This document shows positions 1-7,939 of a stretch of DNA of 37,783 nucleotides, piece by piece; position 1 is the first letter of the stretch; each line of letters starts with the position of its first letter. Both the position numbers and the translations under genes were made by a program. The DNA is from Bacteroidaceae bacterium (GTDB taxonomy: Bacteria > Bacteroidota > Bacteroidia > Bacteroidales > Bacteroidaceae), in the NCBI GenBank assembly GCA_017462065.1, contig JAFTRV010000051.1, positions 1-37,783 of the forward strand, written 5' to 3'. Below the pieces are notes generated by a model that worked only from the letters and a program-made list of their open reading frames with translations, was not told the DNA's origin and did no database searches.

Positions 1-39
1 ACGTATTTGTCTTTAAGCATAACTGTCTGATTTAGACTG

Positions 40-71
40 CAAAAGTAAATTCAAATCCGTTCGCTCACAAA
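40..71 (-). promoter_or_regulatory. Promoter reading out of the left edge
   Basis: On the minus strand TTTG (68-71) is followed after 20 nt by TACTTTTG (40-47), a close match to the Bacteroidota -33/-7 consensus. It would drive a gene starting to the left of the window. No coding sequence for that gene is visible here. Confidence 0.5.
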
Positions 72-154
72 ACTTGCATAACAAATTAAATATCAATCAT
101 TTCAAAGAACTATTTCGATTTTTTAGTGGACACTTATGAAAAATGTATATAGAT

Positions 155-187
155 AAACAGCCAATTGCAGTCTGCAATTGGCTGTTT
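155..187. terminator. Perfect 16-bp inverted repeat, probable terminator
   Basis: Arms 155-170 and 172-187 are perfect reverse complements around a single central T, so the real loop is three or more bases. The repeat is followed by TTTTGATT on the plus strand and has an A/T-rich flank on the other side, so it could terminate transcription in either direction. It lies between the outward promoter at the left edge and the end of the dnaE operon. Confidence 0.5.
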
Positions 188-295
188 TGATTATAACAAT
201 AGATGTTCTGTTAAAAAACGCCACTCGCCCGGCACAAGCGTTGTCTGTGCATCGTGCGACCTGCGGCTATGCAATCTATTCAAATGGCTAATAGG

Positions 296-391
296 GCTAA
301 TTGACCAAATTGCATTTGCTTCGCAAACACAATTAGCGCTTCCCTAATGGCTAATTGACCAAATTGCATTTGCTTCGCAAACACAATTAGC
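296..391. repeat. Two identical 42-bp direct repeats, 54-bp period
   Basis: Copies at 296-337 and 350-391 are identical over 42 bp and separated by 12 bp. Each copy begins GCTAATTG and ends CAATTAGC, so its ends are inverted repeats. Each also contains TTTGC-TTC-GCAAA, a small hairpin. The pair sits just downstream of the dnaE-trxA operon and next to a long palindrome. The sequence has no coding potential that I can support. It could be a local duplication, a transcript-end structure or part of a dispersed palindromic family. Between 188 and 295 I see nothing recognisable. Confidence 0.7.
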
Positions 392-394
392 TCT

Positions 395-442
395 ATTAGC
401 ATATAACGGTATACTCAATCGAGTATACCGTTATATGCTAAT
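395..442 (-). terminator. Long perfect palindrome overlapping the stop codon
   Basis: Arms 395-416 and 421-442 are perfect 22-bp reverse complements around a 4-nt loop. One arm encodes the last residues of the upstream minus-strand gene, and its TGA stop (417-415) lies at the loop edge. The hairpin is A/T-rich and has no clean U-tract after it. It could be a terminator or an mRNA 3'-end stabiliser for the dnaE-trxA operon. The sequence shows the hairpin directly; the function is inferred. Confidence 0.5.
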
Positions 443-735
443 TCACCTTCGACAACGAAGAATAGCTCTTCGGGGTCGAACTCTCCTATTCCGTTCTTTT
501 TGGCCTCTTTCGCTATGAACTCCGCTATTTCGTTGATGTCGATATCGACATACTCGCTGTTGCTGTCAAGGATACCGCTCTTGTCGTAGTAGTCGTATAT
601 GGTGTCAAGGAAATAGTAGAACTCGTCGTCGCTGTACTTGTCTTTCAGGTCTTGAGGCAATCTTTCTCTTATGTAGGCAATGGTCTTCTCGTCATCGAGG
701 TCTTCCATGCCGAACTCGTCGTTCTGCATAGCCAT
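415..735 (-). CDS. Small acidic protein of unknown function, dnaE-trxA operon
   Basis: A 106-residue, strongly acidic protein with no signal peptide or membrane segment. It is rich in Asp, Glu and Tyr, with predicted helices around residues 10-35 and 68-82. I recognise it only as a small protein found beside trxA and dnaE in Bacteroidales and assign no function. Its ATG overlaps the trxA stop codon (TAATG), so it is probably translationally coupled to thioredoxin. A second ATG two codons later is an alternative start. The coding end runs into a 22-bp-arm palindrome whose loop edge holds the stop codon. The position, as the last gene of a replication-polymerase/thioredoxin operon, suggests a housekeeping role, but nothing in the residues shows which. 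Confidence 0.8.
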   Translation of the reverse strand: MAMQNDEFGMEDLDDEKTIAYIRERLPQDLKDKYSDDEFYYFLDTIYDYYDKSGILDSNSEYVDIDINEIAEFIAKEAKKNGIGEFDPEELFFVVEGELAYNGILD

Positions 736-1052
736 TATCCTAAGAGTGCTTCGAACTTTGCCTGAACGTCGCTCTTTGACTTTGAGCCTACGAACTTGTC
801 TACAACCTGGCCGTTCTTGATGAAGATGACGGTGGGGACGTTGCGGATGCCGTACTCTGCCGTAAGGTCATCGGCCTCTTCGATGTCGCACTTCGCTACT
901 GCTATGCGGCCTTCATATTCCTGTGAAAGCTCTTCGATGATTGGAGCAAGCTGCTTGCAAGGTCCGCACCATGATGCGCTGAAGTCCAACACGATAGGTA
1001 ATTCTGTTGCCATGAACTCCTTTGAGTTCTCGTTTGTTACAATTGTTGCCAT
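735..1052 (-). CDS. trxA: Thioredoxin
   Basis: A 105-residue protein of normal thioredoxin length. It carries the WCGPC redox motif (Trp28, Cys29-Gly-Pro-Cys32) and the cis-proline region VPTVIF near residue 75. No signal peptide is present, so it acts in the cytoplasm as a general disulfide reductant, for example for ribonucleotide reductase and peroxidases, and is recharged by thioredoxin reductase. It starts 19 nt after the dnaE stop, and its stop codon overlaps the start of the next gene, so the three genes look like one operon. Confidence 0.95.
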   Translation of the reverse strand: MATIVTNENSKEFMATELPIVLDFSASWCGPCKQLAPIIEELSQEYEGRIAVAKCDIEEADDLTAEYGIRNVPTVIFIKNGQVVDKFVGSKSKSDVQAKFEALLG

Positions 1053-1071
1053 AATTAAAACAATTTAGTGG

Positions 1072-4000
1072 TTAGTTAAATTTATATTCAATATTGTCTA
1101 AGCTCTTTATGTAGTCTATAAGCTCTTGGGTAGCCTCAATGTCGTGGCTCCTGGATGCCAGCTCAAGGGTGAACTCATGCTCGTAGTCCTTAATCTTGAA
1201 TATGAGCTTGCAGTTGCCGGGGTGCTTCTCGGCATAATCGACGATGGTGCTGTAGACGTCATCGGTCAATGACATCACATCGAACGATATTGTAAGGCTC
1301 TTGACAAGGTCCTGCTTTATCTCGGTCATCAGCTCTATGCTGCTTACCGAAAAGTCGAACTTGGTCTGGTCCCAACGGCGTGGCTGGCAGCTGCCTTTTA
1401 TATAAAGGAAGTTGCCGGGAATAAAGTAGTTCTGCCATTTCATCCATTCGTCGCCAAAGAAGAACAGCTCTGCCGTGCCCGAGAAGTCCTCGACCTTAGC
1501 CACTCCGTAGGGGCTGCCTTTCTTTGTGAAGCCTGTGCGTGGCGGGTCGCTTACTACGCCGCCGAATGTTATCTTGCGGCCTGCGAGCTTCTGCATCTCC
1601 TCTATCTCAGCTGCCTTTGTGTTGCAGAACTCGTTAAGTATTATCGAGTAGTCGTCGAGCGGGTGTGCCGAAAGATATATGCCTACGAGCTCACGCTCAC
1701 GGTTGAGCTTCTCGAGCGTGCTCCAGTTGCCGCCCTCGGGTATCTCTGGCTTTGGTATCTCTGCCATCTCGGTATCGCCGAACAGGGTGTTGGTGGCGCT
1801 GGCCTTGTCGGTCTGGTAGAGGTTGCCGTACCTTATAAGCGCCTCAAGGAACTGCTCTCCCTTGCTGTTGGTGTTGGCGTACTGCTCGCGCGTTATGCCG
1901 CCCGGCAGCTCGTCGAACGCTCCGGCGAAGGCAAGGCACTCGAGGTTCTTGCGGTTGCACGCCGTGAGGTTCACTCGCTCCACAAAGTCGAATATGCTCT
2001 TGAACGGGCCGTTGGCCTCACGCTCGTCAATGATGCATTGCACGGCATTCTCGCCCACGCCCTTTACGGCGCAGAGCCCGAAGCGGACATCGCCGTTCTT
2101 GTTTACGCTGAACTTGCGGCGCGACTCGTTCACGTCGGGGCCAAGCACGTTTATGCCCATGTTCTTGCACTCCTGCATCAGCTTGGTGATTTCGGTTATC
2201 TTGTCAAGGTTGCGGCTCATGGCGCCCGCCATGTACTGCGGCGGGTAGTTGGCCTTGAGGTATGCTGTCTGGTATGCGACCCATGAATAGCATGTGGCGT
2301 GCGACTTGTTGAATGCGTACGATGCGAACTTCTCCCAGTCGGCCCATATCTTCTCGAGAATCTTCTCGTCGTGACCGTTCTTCTTGCCGCCGTTGATGAA
2401 CTTGGGCTTCAGCTCGTCGAGCTTCGCCTTGAGCTTCTTGCCCATAGCCTTACGCAGCGTGTCGCTCTCGCCTCGGGTGAAGTCGGCAAGCAGGCGCGAC
2501 AGCAACATCACCTGCTCCTGGTACACGGTAATGCCGTATGTGTCCTTCAAATACTTCTCCATGCACGGAATGTCGTACTGAACGAGCGAGGGGTTGTGCT
2601 TGCGCTGAATGAAGTCGGGGATATAATCCATAGGGCCCGGGCGGTAGAGGGCGTTCATGGCAATGAGGTCCTCGAATGTGCTGGGCTGCAGCTCGCGCAG
2701 GTACTTCTGCATGCCGGGCGACTCGAACTGGAATGTGCCGATGGTGTTGCCGTTGCAGTACAGCTCGTATGTCTTGGGGTCGTCAATGGGGATAGAATCT
2801 ATGTCTACATCAATCTTAAGGCTCTGGCGTATGTTCTCTATCGCCTCCTTTATTACGGACAGTGTCTTAAGCCCCAAGAAGTCCATCTTGATGAGCCCGG
2901 TCTCCTCGATGACGCTTCCTTCGTACTGTGTCACGAGCATCTTCTCGCCGGTCTCCTTGTCTTCGGCGATGCTTATGGGCACGTGGTCGGTAATGTCGTC
3001 CCTGCAGATGATTGTGCCGCAGGCATGAACGCCGGTGTTGCGGACGTTGCCCTCGAGCATCTTCGCATACTTTATGGTGTCACGCAGCAGCGGGTCGGGC
3101 GAAGCCTCGGCCTCTCTGAGCTCGGGTACTACAGATATCGCATTCTGCAAGTTCATCTTGAGCCCGTCGGGCAGGCGGTCGGGGATAGCCTTGCACAGCT
3201 TGTTCGAAACGTCGAGCGGCACTTTCTGCACTCGCGCGACATCCTTTATGGCGAGCTTGGTCGCCATTGTGCCGTACGTGATGATGTGAGCTACCTTCTC
3301 CTGCCCGTATTTCTCCGTTACCCAGTTTAGGACACGGCCTCGTCCGTCGTCGTCGAAGTCCACGTCGATATCGGGCAGCGATATGCGGTCGGGGTTAAGG
3401 AAACGCTCGAACAGAAGGTCGTATTTTATGGGGTCCACACGGGTTATTCCCAGTGCGTACGCAACGACGCTTCCTGCGGCAGAACCACGTCCGGGACCTA
3501 CCGAGACGTTCAGCTCTTCACGTGCCGCGCGTATGAAGTCCTGCACAATGAGGAAGTAGCCCGGGAAACCCATTGTCTTCATGATGTGCAGCTCAAAGTC
3601 TATGCGGTCGATAAGCTCTTGCGAGAAGGGCTCTTCGTAGCACTTCTTGGCTCCGTCGTACGTGAGCTTTCTCAGATAGTCGCCCTCAAGCTTTATTCGG
3701 TATAGCTTGTCGTAGCCGCCAAGCTTCTTTATCTTCTTTTCTGCCTCTTCCTGCGACATCACGACATTGCCCTTCTCGTCACGGGTGAACTCGTTGAACA
3801 GCTCCTCGTGCGTGATTGTCTGCCTGTATCCCTCTTCGGTGCCGAACTCTTCGGGTATTGCGAAGTTAGGCATGATAGGCGCATTGTCTATGGTGTAGAA
3901 TTCCACCTTGTCGCAAATCTCCACGGTGTTGGCCATAGCCTCGGGCACGTCGCTGAACATCTCCCACATCTCGGCCTTCGTCTTCATCCACTCCTGCTTT

Positions 4001-4767
4001 GAGTAGAGCATGCGGTTGGGGTCGTCAAGGTCTCTTCCCGTGCTAAGGCATATGAGGCGGTCGTGCGCCTCGGCGTTCTCCTCATCGACAAAATGGACGT
4101 CGTTGGAGCATATCAGCTTCACGCCGCATTTTCTCGCAAGCTCAATTATATGTCCGTTCACCTCGACCTGTATCGGGTACACCTCGTGGTTGGCACGCTC
4201 AACGGTTGCCTTGTGTATCTGCAGTTCGAGATAGTAGTCGTCGCCGAACACCTTCTTGAACCACATGACGGCCTCTTCGGCCTTGTCAAGGTTGCCGCTC
4301 TTTATGAGTTGCGGTATCTCGCCTCCAAGGCATGCCGAGCAGCAGATAATGCCCTCGTGGTATTTCTCAATCTCCACCTTGTCGGTACGGGGGTTATAGT
4401 AATAGCCCTCGCTCCATGCCTTAGAGACAATCTTTACAAGGTTGTGGTAGCCCTTCTCGTTCTTCGCAAGCAGTATGAGGTGGTGTCCGCGCATGTCCTC
4501 TTTCAGCTCTTTGTTGAACAGACGACGCTCCGCCACGTAAACCTCGCAGCCTATGATAGGCTTGAACTTCTCGCTCTCCTCCTTGCCTTTGTTTATTTTG
4601 CTGACATAATTAAAGAACTCCTTGACTCCCATCATGTTTCCGTGGTCGGTCAAGGCAATTCCCTTCATGTTGTCGGCAATAGCCTTATCGACAAGCTTCT
4701 TGATAGCGGCTTGTCCGTCGAGTATCGAGTATTGCGAGTGAACGTGCAGGTGGACGAAATCTTGCAT
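1072..4767 (-). CDS. dnaE: DNA polymerase III subunit alpha
   Basis: The 1231-residue catalytic subunit of the replicative DNA polymerase. The N-terminal PHP domain starts at once with the HxH pattern (FVHLHVHSQYS, residues 4-14) and has CSNDVHF near residue 220. The palm has the metal-binding aspartates in PDIDVDF near residue 465 and a further Asp in LIKMDFLGLKTL near residue 630. The little-finger and helix-hairpin-helix region follows, with an OB-fold at about 1040-1110 (KITFGGVVSD...). Family members are about 1150-1250 residues, so this is full length. It is first in an operon with trxA and a small acidic protein. A possible -7 box, TATCTTTA, lies at 4799-4792. Confidence 0.97.
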   Translation of the reverse strand: MQDFVHLHVHSQYSILDGQAAIKKLVDKAIADNMKGIALTDHGNMMGVKEFFNYVSKINKGKEESEKFKPIIGCEVYVAERRLFNKELKEDMRGHHLILLAKNEKGYHNLVKIVSKAWSEGYYYNPRTDKVEIEKYHEGIICCSACLGGEIPQLIKSGNLDKAEEAVMWFKKVFGDDYYLELQIHKATVERANHEVYPIQVEVNGHIIELARKCGVKLICSNDVHFVDEENAEAHDRLICLSTGRDLDDPNRMLYSKQEWMKTKAEMWEMFSDVPEAMANTVEICDKVEFYTIDNAPIMPNFAIPEEFGTEEGYRQTITHEELFNEFTRDEKGNVVMSQEEAEKKIKKLGGYDKLYRIKLEGDYLRKLTYDGAKKCYEEPFSQELIDRIDFELHIMKTMGFPGYFLIVQDFIRAAREELNVSVGPGRGSAAGSVVAYALGITRVDPIKYDLLFERFLNPDRISLPDIDVDFDDDGRGRVLNWVTEKYGQEKVAHIITYGTMATKLAIKDVARVQKVPLDVSNKLCKAIPDRLPDGLKMNLQNAISVVPELREAEASPDPLLRDTIKYAKMLEGNVRNTGVHACGTIICRDDITDHVPISIAEDKETGEKMLVTQYEGSVIEETGLIKMDFLGLKTLSVIKEAIENIRQSLKIDVDIDSIPIDDPKTYELYCNGNTIGTFQFESPGMQKYLRELQPSTFEDLIAMNALYRPGPMDYIPDFIQRKHNPSLVQYDIPCMEKYLKDTYGITVYQEQVMLLSRLLADFTRGESDTLRKAMGKKLKAKLDELKPKFINGGKKNGHDEKILEKIWADWEKFASYAFNKSHATCYSWVAYQTAYLKANYPPQYMAGAMSRNLDKITEITKLMQECKNMGINVLGPDVNESRRKFSVNKNGDVRFGLCAVKGVGENAVQCIIDEREANGPFKSIFDFVERVNLTACNRKNLECLAFAGAFDELPGGITREQYANTNSKGEQFLEALIRYGNLYQTDKASATNTLFGDTEMAEIPKPEIPEGGNWSTLEKLNRERELVGIYLSAHPLDDYSIILNEFCNTKAAEIEEMQKLAGRKITFGGVVSDPPRTGFTKKGSPYGVAKVEDFSGTAELFFFGDEWMKWQNYFIPGNFLYIKGSCQPRRWDQTKFDFSVSSIELMTEIKQDLVKSLTISFDVMSLTDDVYSTIVDYAEKHPGNCKLIFKIKDYEHEFTLELASRSHDIEATQELIDYIKSLDNIEYKFN

Positions 4768-4958
4768 GAGCTAATAAACTTAATTTGTTGTTAAAGATAA
4801 TACCTTTTACTCATTTAACTCGGCTTTTTATAAGAAAAGTTATTAACATTAACTATTATATGCTCTTTTCTTTTGTTTTATAAAGGAATAGAGTCGCTTG
4901 CTGCGGAAATCTCCATTTTGGGGCGTCAGGCCATGTTTGTCTTTTTTTACCAATTTTA

Positions 4959-4988
4959 TTGTTGTTTAATATTTTATTATTACTTTTG
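4959..4988 (+). promoter_or_regulatory. Promoter of the psd-pssA operon
   Basis: TTG (4959-4961), 19 nt, then TACTTTTG (4981-4988), a good Bacteroidota promoter ending 24 bp before the psd ATG. The rest of the 245-bp gap between dnaE and psd shows only A/T-rich sequence. Confidence 0.65.
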
Positions 4989-5012
4989 TGAAATAACAAA
5001 TAAAAGTTCGGC

Positions 5013-5708
5013 ATGAAAAAGTTTAAGAGAATACGAAAGCTTAAGGATTACAGAATCCATAGAGAAGGCACAGAAATCCTTATAGTTTCGTTCCTGATAT
5101 TCGCTCTGCTAAATTTCCCCTTTTGGTATTTCCTGCCATCATTCATCCTGTTGAACTCTTTTGTCGGACTTGCTTCGCTGGTGACCTATCTGTTGATAGT
5201 GAACTTCTTCCGTAGTCCCAAAAGAATATTTCCCGGGGATATCGAGGGTGTAGTGGTAGCGCCTGCCGACGGAAAGGTAGTGGTGATAGAAAAGGTCTTT
5301 GAGCCCGACCACTTCAAGGACGAGAGAATACAGGTCTCAATATTCATGAGCCCCATGAACGTTCACGCCAACTGGTATCCGGTAGACGGAGTGGTTACAA
5401 GGGCCGAACATCAGAAAGGAAAGTTCCACCGAGCATGGCTTCCGAAGGCAAGCACCGAGAACGAACGCTCGCTCGTTGTCATTAAAATGGAAGACGGCCG
5501 GGAAATTCTCGTGCGTCAGATAGCCGGCGCTATGGCACGCCGCATCGTGACATATGCCGCAGCCGGCGAGGAGTGCTTTATCGACCAGCACTTAGGCTTC
5601 ATAAAGTTCGGTTCTCGTGTAGACCTTTACCTGCCGCTTGACGCAGACATAAAGGTTGAACTTGAACAGAAGACGGTCGGAAACGAAACTGTTATAGCAA
5701 ATATCTGA
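5013..5708 (+). CDS. psd: Phosphatidylserine decarboxylase, short form
   Basis: Converts phosphatidylserine to phosphatidylethanolamine at the inner membrane. The 231-residue protein has two hydrophobic segments at about 23-42 and 44-66. The PSD core follows, with APADGKV (83-89) and [12 protein letters not shown] (112-123). The self-cleavage site is in [11 protein letters not shown], where processing between Gly200 and Ser201 would create the pyruvoyl cofactor. The length fits the short PSD-A class rather than the roughly 320-residue enterobacterial form. pssA, which makes the substrate, begins 4 bp after the stop, so the two sequential enzymes are co-transcribed. Confidence 0.95.
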   Translation: MKKFKRIRKLKDYRIHREGTEILIVSFLIFALLNFPFWYFLPSFILLNSFVGLASLVTYLLIVNFFRSPKRIFPGDIEGVVVAPADGKVVVIEKVFEPDHFKDERIQVSIFMSPMNVHANWYPVDGVVTRAEHQKGKFHRAWLPKASTENERSLVVIKMEDGREILVRQIAGAMARRIVTYAAAGEECFIDQHLGFIKFGSRVDLYLPLDADIKVELEQKTVGNETVIANI

Positions 5709-5712
5709 TATC

Positions 5713-6426
5713 ATGTCAATAAAAAGGCATATCCCGAATGCGGTAACATGCTGTAATCTCTTTTCAGGGTGTATCGCTTGTGTAATGGCATTCAAAGGCG
5801 CTTTTGACCTTGCTATGCTTTTTATAGTGCTTGGCGCTGTGTTTGATTTCTTCGACGGCATGGTGGCGCGTCTCCTGCACGTCTCTTCTCCGTTGGGAGT
5901 CCAAATGGACTCTCTTGCCGACGATGTCACATTCGGCTTCGCTCCTGCGACAATTGTCTTCTGCTACATGCAGAATGCGCTTGTCTATCCGCCTTGCTTG
6001 GGTACGCTGTCCGGAATTATCCCTTATGCAGCATTCGCTATTGCCGTGTTCTCGGCATGCAGGCTTGCCAAGTTCAATGTGGACAAGCGTCAGACAAATA
6101 CGTTCATAGGTCTTCCGACACCGGCGAACGCCCTCTTCTGGTCGTCGTTGATAACGGGAGCGGGCGGCCGGATATCAAATTTCGAATTCGCATGGCTTGT
6201 CATGCTTGGCCTTATCTGTCTCTTCTCTTTCTTCCTTGTTTCAGAGATTCCTATGTTCTCTCTGAAATTCAAGAATTTGAGTTGGAGAAGCAATAGAATA
6301 AGGTACATTTTCATCCTTGTGTCGTTGCCGATGCTGGCTCTCGGTTTCTTGGCTCCGGTTGCCATTATATCATGGTATCTTTTGCTTTCGATAGCTCTTT
6401 TTGTCAAAAGCTCGAAGAGCCGATAA
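5713..6426 (+). CDS. pssA: CDP-diacylglycerol--serine O-phosphatidyltransferase
   Basis: Makes phosphatidylserine from CDP-diacylglycerol and serine, feeding the adjacent decarboxylase. The CDP-alcohol phosphatidyltransferase signature is complete: Asp48-Gly49, Ala52-Arg53, Gly62, Asp66 and Asp70 (DG-x2-AR-x8-G-x3-D-x3-D). The 237-residue protein is mostly hydrophobic with about six to eight membrane segments, typical of the type II serine transferase. The 4-bp gap after psd supports one operon. DUF4834 follows after 72 bp with no strong terminator between them. Confidence 0.95.
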   Translation: MSIKRHIPNAVTCCNLFSGCIACVMAFKGAFDLAMLFIVLGAVFDFFDGMVARLLHVSSPLGVQMDSLADDVTFGFAPATIVFCYMQNALVYPPCLGTLSGIIPYAAFAIAVFSACRLAKFNVDKRQTNTFIGLPTPANALFWSSLITGAGGRISNFEFAWLVMLGLICLFSFFLVSEIPMFSLKFKNLSWRSNRIRYIFILVSLPMLALGFLAPVAIISWYLLLSIALFVKSSKSR

Positions 6427-6498
6427 GCCGTTCCTGAACATTTTGGCTCTGTTTACGTTATAAGCAAAGCCTGCAGTTTCTAATTTAAATCCGTATCT

Positions 6499-6762
6499 AT
6501 GTTATCTTATATATTGTTCATTTGTATTGTAGGGTTTCTGCTAATGCTGCTTTTGCCCGCAATAATACTCTCGTTCTTTTCCAAGCTGCTTTATATTCTC
6601 GGTTTCAGAAGAAAGCCGCATGGCGGGCAAAGAAAAGAGCAGGGCTGGCAAAACGCGGGCGACAAAGCCCAGTCCGCCAATGCGGGCAAAAAAAATGAAC
6701 ACCGTAAAAAGGTGTTCGATGATGACGAAGGCGAATATGTCGATTTTGAGGAGATAAAGTAA
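6499..6762 (+). CDS. Small membrane protein, DUF4834-like
   Basis: An 87-residue protein with an N-terminal hydrophobic anchor of about 30 residues (4-34). A basic, Gly/Gln/Lys-rich linker and an acidic C-terminus (DDDEGEYVDFEEIK) follow. This architecture and its place after psd-pssA match the DUF4834 family of Bacteroidales. The function is unknown. The charged tail should be cytoplasmic. A short hairpin (AACGC-TTTCA-GCGTT, 6761-6775) at the convergent junction with tadA may be a weak terminator. Confidence 0.8.
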   Translation: MLSYILFICIVGFLLMLLLPAIILSFFSKLLYILGFRRKPHGGQRKEQGWQNAGDKAQSANAGKKNEHRKKVFDDDEGEYVDFEEIK

Positions 6763-6767
6763 CGCTT

Positions 6768-7199
6768 TCAGCGTTTGCTGTTGAAAAAGCTCTTCATTAG
6801 CTCAGTTGCCTCTTCGGCGCATACTCCTGCTATAACCTCGGTCTTGGGGTGAAGCACGTCGGGCGCATATCTTCTGTAGCCTCTCTTTTCATCGGCAGCT
6901 CCGTAGACGAGCTTCCCTAACTGCGACCATGCTATCGCTCCTGCGCACATGGGGCATGGCTCGACCGTTACGTAAAGCGTACAGTCGTTAAGGTATTTCC
7001 CGCCTACAGCGGTGGCTGCTGCCGTTATCGCCTGCATCTCGGCATGCGCGGTAACGTCGTTGAGCATCTCCGTAAGGTTGTGGGCGCGTGCTACGATGCG
7101 TCCTTTGCACACTACGATAGCTCCGATAGGCACTTCGTCCTCGGAATATGCTTTCTTCGCTTCAATGAGCGCCTGTTTCATGTAGTCGATGTCGTTCAT
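6768..7199 (-). CDS. tadA: tRNA-specific adenosine deaminase
   Basis: Deaminates adenosine 34 of tRNA-Arg(ACG) to inosine. The cytidine-deaminase-fold zinc site is complete: His52-Ala-Glu54 (TAHAEMQAI) and Pro-Cys82-Pro-Met-Cys85 (VEPCPMCAGA), with Glu54 as the proton shuttle. I chose the ATG at 7199, giving 143 residues, because it lies 4 nt after the stop of the upstream gene. A longer frame back to 7253 would overlap that gene and adds a non-conserved leader. A guanine-deaminase-like role is the main alternative, but TadA is the better fit. Confidence 0.9.
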   Translation of the reverse strand: MNDIDYMKQALIEAKKAYSEDEVPIGAIVVCKGRIVARAHNLTEMLNDVTAHAEMQAITAAATAVGGKYLNDCTLYVTVEPCPMCAGAIAWSQLGKLVYGAADEKRGYRRYAPDVLHPKTEVIAGVCAEEATELMKSFFNSKR

Positions 7200-7203
7200 A
7201 GGC

Positions 7204-7443
7204 TCAGCGTCGCATGTCATGCTCTCCAAAAAGGGTGGGGTAGTCCTCGTCAAGGTTCTTGTATATGAACGACAGCAGGGTCTCGCGCATCCAGTTGCTC
7301 TTGTTGGTTATGCGGTATTTCTTCAGGTAGTCGTCGATGATTCTCATCTCTTCGTCGCTTACGAGGCATACAATGCGTGAATGGCGTACAGGCTGTGTCC
7401 GGGTTGTCGTAGCTTTAGGCTTTTTTGTCTTTCTTATACTCAT
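7204..7443 (-). CDS. Small basic protein, ribbon-helix-helix-like
   Basis: A 79-residue protein. The first 20 residues are rich in Lys, Arg and Thr. The segment RIVCLVSDEEMRIIDDYLKK, followed by NKSNWMRETLLSFI, has a strand-helix-helix pattern resembling ribbon-helix-helix DNA-binding proteins of the CopG/MobC kind. No toxin gene is adjacent. It is instead the first gene of a unit with tadA, 4 nt upstream of it. It could be a regulator of this or the divergent yraN unit. That is inference from fold pattern and position only. Confidence 0.7.
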   Translation of the reverse strand: MSIRKTKKPKATTTRTQPVRHSRIVCLVSDEEMRIIDDYLKKYRITNKSNWMRETLLSFIYKNLDEDYPTLFGEHDMRR

Positions 7444-7473
7444 TTGAGCTTTCTTTGTCTGTTTTGACTATTG

Positions 7474-7504
7474 CAAAAATAGTCTATCTTTAAAGGAATT
7501 GCAA
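7474..7504 (-). promoter_or_regulatory. Promoter for the small basic protein and tadA
   Basis: Minus strand TTG (7504-7502), 20 nt, then TATTTTTG (7481-7474), a good -33/-7 match. It overlaps back to back with the yraN promoter. Confidence 0.55.
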
Positions 7505-7512
7505 GTTTTTCA

Positions 7513-7544
7513 TTTGCTTTTGCATGCCGCATGTATTATCTTCG
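7513..7544 (+). promoter_or_regulatory. Promoter of yraN-yjbR-birA
   Basis: TTTG (7513-7516), 20 nt, then TATCTTCG (7537-7544). The 16-nt string TATCTTCGCTGAATAA here is identical in the T9SS-plug and fhs promoters of this window. Confidence 0.6.
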
Positions 7545-7567
7545 CTGAATAAAACAGGATATTTTGT

Positions 7568-7930
7568 ATGGCGGAACATAATTTGCTCGGCAACAAAGGC
7601 GAAATGCTGGCCTCCCGTTATCTGCTCGATAAAGGGTTTGCCGTTCTGCATTACAATTGGCGTTCGGGGCATAAGGAGATTGACCTGATTGCCCGTGAAC
7701 GTGACACTCTTGTCTTCGTTGAGGTCAAGAGTCGCCGTAACGAGCAGTACGGTGACGCTGCCGACGCAGTGACTGAAGAGAAGATCAGACGGCTCCTGAC
7801 CGCTGCCGAATCGTATGTGATGCGTTACAGAGTAGACTCTCCTGTACGCTTTGACATCGTTACGGTGATAGGCGAGCATGAACCATACAAGATTGAACAT
7901 ATTAGAGACGCTTTTTATCCCAATTGGTAG
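7568..7930 (+). CDS. yraN: YraN/UPF0102 family nuclease-like protein
   Basis: A 120-residue protein of the UPF0102 family. The PD-(D/E)XK-like core is visible: Glu37 and Asp39 in HKEIDLIA, and Glu52-Val-Lys54 in VFVEVKSR. The family resembles Holliday-junction resolvases, but its physiological role is not settled. There is no signal peptide. It is first in a plus-strand unit with the YjbR-like gene (9 bp later) and birA. Confidence 0.9.
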   Translation: MAEHNLLGNKGEMLASRYLLDKGFAVLHYNWRSGHKEIDLIARERDTLVFVEVKSRRNEQYGDAADAVTEEKIRRLLTAAESYVMRYRVDSPVRFDIVTVIGEHEPYKIEHIRDAFYPNW

Positions 7931-7939
7931 TTTTGTGTT

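Noticed and set aside
165-347. 60-residue plus-strand frame over the left-edge hairpin and first 42-bp repeat
   Set aside because: It runs through the arm of an inverted repeat and one repeat copy, has no family resemblance and no promoter. It looks like chance.
296-391. 42-bp repeats as a CRISPR array
   Set aside because: There are only two copies, the 12-bp spacer is too short, and no cas genes are in the window.
1663-3330. Long plus-strand frames (207 and 343 residues) opposite dnaE
   Set aside because: They are antisense to well-conserved dnaE codons and rich in Leu/Val/Arg, as expected from the complement of a skewed codon set. There is no independent start signal.
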